Assembly: GCF_000410875.1 (NCBI RefSeq)
Contig: NZ_AROI01000009.1
Span: 372,001 to 436,000 of the forward strand
DNA from: Halopseudomonas pelagia CL-AP6
GTDB taxonomy: Bacteria > Pseudomonadota > Gammaproteobacteria > Pseudomonadales > Pseudomonadaceae
Direction: 5' to 3'
Length of the DNA stretch: 64,000 bases
Below the pieces are notes generated by a model. The model worked only from the letters and a program-made list of their open reading frames with translations. It did no database searches and was not told the DNA's origin. The position numbers were made by a program, and so were the translations under genes. Below, piece after piece: positions 61,020 to 64,000 of this stretch. Position 1 is the first letter of the stretch; every line of letters starts with the position of its first letter.

Positions 61020-62621
61020 TCAGCTGAACTGATTCATGGTGTTGTCTTTACCGCCAGCTTTCAGAGCGGCTTCACCAGCGAAGTACTCTTTATGGTTGTC
61101 ACCGATGTCGGAGCCAGCCATGTTCTGGTGCTTAACGCAGGCGATGCCTTGACGTAGCTCCTGGCGCTGAACACCCTTGACATAAGCCAGCATGCCTTGC
61201 TCTGCGAAGTAACCTTTGGCCAGGTTGTCGGTAGACAGCGCGGCAGTGTGGTAAGTCGGCAGAGTGATCAGGTGGTGGAAAATGCCCGCTTCACGTGAAC
61301 CGTCGGCCTGGAAGGTGCGAATTTTCTCATCAGCAATCTGAGCCAGTTCGGTTTCGTCGTAATCAACGCTCATCAACTTGGCGCGATCGTAGGCGGACAT
61401 GTCCTTGCCTTCAGCCGTCATGGTATCGAATATTTGCTGACGGAAGCTGAGTGTCCAGTTAAAGGACGGGCTGTTATTGTAAACCAGCTTGGCGGTCGGA
61501 ATGACTTCGCGGATGCGGTTAACCATAGCCGCGATCTGACCAACGTGGGGCTTCTCGGTCTCGATCCACAGCATGTCGGCGCCGTTCTGCAGGGAAGTGA
61601 TGCAGTCCAGGATGACGCGATCTTCGCCCGTGCCAGCACGGAACTGGAACAGGTTGCTTGGCAGGCGCTTGGGACGCAGCAGTTTGCCGCCGCGGTTAAG
61701 AACAACATCACCGTTCTTCATGTCAGCAGGAGACACTTCTTCACAATCAAGGAAGGAGTTGTACTGGTCGCCCAGGTCGCCTGGCTCTTTGGTTACGGCG
61801 ATTTGTTTGGTCAGGCCGGCACCCAGGGAGTCGGTACGGGCAACAATCACGCCATCGTCAACACCCAGCTCAAGGAACGCGTAGCGAACAGCGTTGATCT
61901 TGGCGAGGAAGTCTTCGTGAGGAACGGTAACCTTGCCATCCTGGTGACCACACTGCTTCTCGTCGGATACCTGGTTCTCGATCTGGATGCAGCAAGCACC
62001 CGCTTCGATCATTTTCTTGGCCAGCAGGTAAGTGGCTTCAGGGTTACCAAAGCCAGCATCGATATCGGCAATGATCGGCACAACGTGAGTTTCAAAGTTG
62101 TCGATCTTGGCCTGAACTTCATCCTGCTTGGACTTGTCGCCAGCATCGCGGGCCGCATCCAGATCGCTGAACAGCAGATCCAGTTCACGGGCATCGGCTT
62201 GGCGCAGGAAGGTGTACAGCTCTTCGATCAGACCGGAAACAGCAGTCTTCTCGTGCATGGATTGGTCAGGCAGCGGGCCGAAATCGGAACGCAGCGCAGC
62301 AACCATCCAGCCGGACAGGTACAGGTAACGCTTGTTGGTGGTCTTCAGGTGCTTCTTGATGGAAATCAGCTTTTGCTGACCGATGAAGCCGTGCCAGCAA
62401 CCCAGTGATTGGGTATAGACAGAGGAGTCGGCATCGTACTCGGCCATGTCTTTACGCATGATGGCAGCAGTGTACTTGGCGATATCCAGGCCGGTCTTGA
62501 AACGGTTCTGAGCGCGCATGCGGGCGACGGACTCGGGGTTGATAGCGCTCCAGCTGTTGCCGGCAGATTCTTTCAGAGCGGCGACGGCTTTGATGTCGTT
62601 TTGATAAGCTGACATGGTCAA
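61020..62621 (-). CDS. aceA: Isocitrate lyase
   Basis: 533 residues of the longer pseudomonad isocitrate lyase subfamily. The catalytic cysteine is in EKQCGHQDGKVTVPHEDF (KKCGH in the E. coli form), with IADIDAGFGNPEATYLLAKK and VARTDSLGAG as metal and substrate segments. It splits isocitrate to glyoxylate and succinate for growth on acetate and fatty acids. AAGGA precedes the ATG. Malate synthase is not adjacent. Confidence 0.95.
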   Translation of the reverse strand: MTMSAYQNDIKAVAALKESAGNSWSAINPESVARMRAQNRFKTGLDIAKYTAAIMRKDMAEYDADSSVYTQSLGCWHGFIGQQKLISIKKHLKTTNKRYLYLSGWMVAALRSDFGPLPDQSMHEKTAVSGLIEELYTFLRQADARELDLLFSDLDAARDAGDKSKQDEVQAKIDNFETHVVPIIADIDAGFGNPEATYLLAKKMIEAGACCIQIENQVSDEKQCGHQDGKVTVPHEDFLAKINAVRYAFLELGVDDGVIVARTDSLGAGLTKQIAVTKEPGDLGDQYNSFLDCEEVSPADMKNGDVVLNRGGKLLRPKRLPSNLFQFRAGTGEDRVILDCITSLQNGADMLWIETEKPHVGQIAAMVNRIREVIPTAKLVYNNSPSFNWTLSFRQQIFDTMTAEGKDMSAYDRAKLMSVDYDETELAQIADEKIRTFQADGSREAGIFHHLITLPTYHTAALSTDNLAKGYFAEQGMLAYVKGVQRQELRQGIACVKHQNMAGSDIGDNHKEYFAGEAALKAGGKDNTMNQFS

Positions 62622-63111
62622 TCCTTCAAGGTTTGCGTTTGGTTGAGCACGAATTTCCAGCCAAAACCCAGTTGCTAAAGGTTATGCATGGACGGTGCAC
62701 CGCAGCGTGTCTTAACAGGACTGGAAGAAAGGAATCCACAGGGGGAGGGGGCATGAGCAGGTGAATGACCGAAACTGCCGAGCATGATCTGTGTCATGCG
62801 TACCCTGGACATAGATATATCCGCAGGTAGAGCAGTGAATCTAGCAATCATTCAGACTGACGTTAAATCGCTTCCCCGTCCCTCAGGACAACTTCGTTCC
62901 AGTCGCAACCTCGTCGAACGGCCTTATGAGCTGTTGAGACACTGATCGATCCAATGGTTCATGGATCCGATCCGGAGAGCCCTTTCGGACCCCCTGGCTA
63001 GCGGGAGCGACGCAATAATGCGACTTGATCGGCAATAAGTCAATGCGCATGTAGTGTTTTTTTGATGCCACTACACTTTCCGCCCGGGACAGTTTGGCTA
63101 GCTCGATTGCG
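62622..63111. other. 490-base gene-free stretch upstream of aceA
   Basis: No gene is supported. It contains a minus-strand promoter-like pair at 63015-63043 and, within the transcript this would produce, an imperfect hairpin at 62944-62972 (GATCGATCCA pairing with TGGATCCGATC, one bulge) and several GGA trinucleotides. It could be a long aceA leader or a small RNA. Confidence 0.4.
63015..63043 (-). promoter_or_regulatory. Sigma-70-like promoter reading toward aceA
   Basis: Minus strand TTGACT (63043-63038), 17 bases, CATTAT (63020-63015), the same hexamers as the iscR promoter. Transcription would begin near 63008, about 390 bases before the aceA ATG. Confidence 0.45.
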
Positions 63112-63930
63112 CTAGTTTGCCCGCTCCACCTTGAGCCGGATGCTGCTGTCATTTTGGCTGCGGGTACTGGTGCTGCGGCCGATATCAGTACCGCTACTGC
63201 GTGCGCTATCGCCGATACCGCCCACTGTGATCCACTCTCCGAGGCGTGCGGTAACCACGGTGTCGGTCTGCTGGACATCAATGACCCGGCTATCATTACG
63301 ATTGACGCTGTCATGGTTAGCGCTGAGGGTGATAGTTGCCAAGTCACCATTCAAACGCACCGTGGCGTAGAAGCCCTGGGTCACATCCCGGTACTGAGTC
63401 CCTTCTATTACCCGGCCGTAAACATCAGTAGTGTAAGACTGCAGCGGGACCGACTGACCCGTTTGAATCAGCACCGGGTAGCCTTCATTGGCGGTTATCT
63501 GGCGCATGCCATCATTCTGGCCGCGCGTGCTGCGCTGAATGACGCGCGCCTGGTTGCCGTTGCGAGGGTCACCTATGACGATATCAGCAGGGTCAGTCTT
63601 TAAACGTCCGTCCACTTGATAACCGCGTTCACTGCTAAGAACCTCTCCCGAGCTGGCAACGCTGATGCGCAACTGTGCTGGCTGGCGATCCAGTTCGGCC
63701 AGTAGCGCGCGTATCTCTTCCAGGCGCTCCGGCTCTGCGCGTACGATCAGTTGGCTACCATAAGCAGACACACGCTCGTCATCCCTGAGCATGGGCTCAA
63801 TAGCGGGAATCATGTTCTCAGCCATACCGTAGCCGAGATGGAAAATCTCGGTGGTCGGTGCGGCCTGTGCCGAACCGCCATAACCAAGCACCAGCAACAG
63901 TAACAACTTGGCTAGCCAGGGCCTGTTCAT
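63112..63930 (-). CDS. Secretin N-domain / NolW-like protein
   Basis: 272 residues with a signal peptide (ending AQA-AP). Residues ~25-95 resemble the short NolW/N-domain of type II/III secretins (IVRAEPERLEEIRALLAELDRQP). The C-terminal ~120 residues recall the start of a secretin domain (GYPVLIQTGQSVPLQ, ITVGGIG), but the protein is too short to make a pore. Similar stand-alone proteins occur in pseudomonads; function unknown. Bases 63931-64000 hold its leader, with GGAG upstream of the ATG. Confidence 0.8.
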   Translation of the reverse strand: MNRPWLAKLLLLLVLGYGGSAQAAPTTEIFHLGYGMAENMIPAIEPMLRDDERVSAYGSQLIVRAEPERLEEIRALLAELDRQPAQLRISVASSGEVLSSERGYQVDGRLKTDPADIVIGDPRNGNQARVIQRSTRGQNDGMRQITANEGYPVLIQTGQSVPLQSYTTDVYGRVIEGTQYRDVTQGFYATVRLNGDLATITLSANHDSVNRNDSRVIDVQQTDTVVTARLGEWITVGGIGDSARSSGTDIGRSTSTRSQNDSSIRLKVERAN

Positions 63931-64000
63931 AGTAGAAATCTCCGAATGGCAGAATCGCTTTGGCTAGTGGCCCAGAGCTCGTCAAAATGCCTGCCCCAGC

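Noticed and set aside
61434-62408. A 324-codon plus-strand frame opposite aceA
   Set aside because: Antisense shadow of isocitrate lyase; no ribosome-binding site or recognisable motif.
62883-63350. Minus-strand 155-codon frame between aceA and the secretin-domain gene
   Set aside because: More than half of it overlaps the secretin-domain gene in another frame; composition and motifs give no support.
63982-64000. Possible last codons of another minus-strand gene at the window edge
   Set aside because: Nineteen bases with a TGA are not enough to support a gene.

Overview
The window looks like chromosomal DNA of a moderately GC-rich pseudomonad. The best evidence is the block at its right end, ppsR / ppsA-rraA-crfX-cmpX-sigX-oprF, which is a Pseudomonas-type gene order, together with pseudomonad-type aceA, glnS-cysS, pntAA-pntAB-pntB and ETF-ubiquinone oxidoreductase. 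The iron-sulfur assembly operon is of SUF type headed by an IscR-like regulator. Classical Pseudomonas use ISC instead, so a marine or Halopseudomonas-like lineage is my inference. I see no rRNA, tRNA, insertion sequence, prophage or CRISPR array.

Layout. 1-11.2 kb: two divergent gene sets encoding circularly permuted ATP-grasp proteins, alpha-E proteins, two transglutaminase-fold proteins (one fused to a DUF2126 putative amidoligase), a zinc-ribbon metallopeptidase and the start of a serine hydrolase. This is a predicted but biochemically uncharacterised peptide ligation and processing system. 11.4-18.8 kb: housekeeping genes (ETF-QO, lpxH, ppiB, glnS, cysS, an SDR). 18.8-27.1 kb: transporters, the proton-translocating transhydrogenase operon and an aldehyde dehydrogenase. 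27.3-34.2 kb: the iscR-sufBCDS-hesB-sufT-sufE operon, with a strong IscR-like operator overlapping its promoter. 34.3-38.1 kb: a membrane diguanylate cyclase, a DUF411 protein, a CHAD protein and a BenE-type transporter.

38.2-47.8 kb: a seven-gene minus-strand run: TonB-dependent receptor, two-domain beta-propeller phytase, ExbB, ExbD, TonB, a Tat-exported PhoX-like phosphatase and a secreted metallophosphoesterase. It reads as a self-contained organophosphate (phytate) acquisition operon. A Pho-box-like 7-4-7 element lies upstream. Divergent to it are a GGDEF-like protein with a degenerate catalytic loop and an overlapping AraC-family regulator. 50.1-53.6 kb: a second TonB-dependent receptor with a Fur-box-like element, and a LysR regulator.

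53.6-64 kb: PEP synthase with its regulatory kinase/phosphotransferase, the rraA-crfX-cmpX-sigX-oprF envelope-stress block, a thioesterase, isocitrate lyase, a gene-poor 490-base stretch with a good promoter-like pair, and a secretin-domain protein. Several intrinsic terminators separate converging units. All functional statements come from reading motifs and gene order; no database search or expression data was available.
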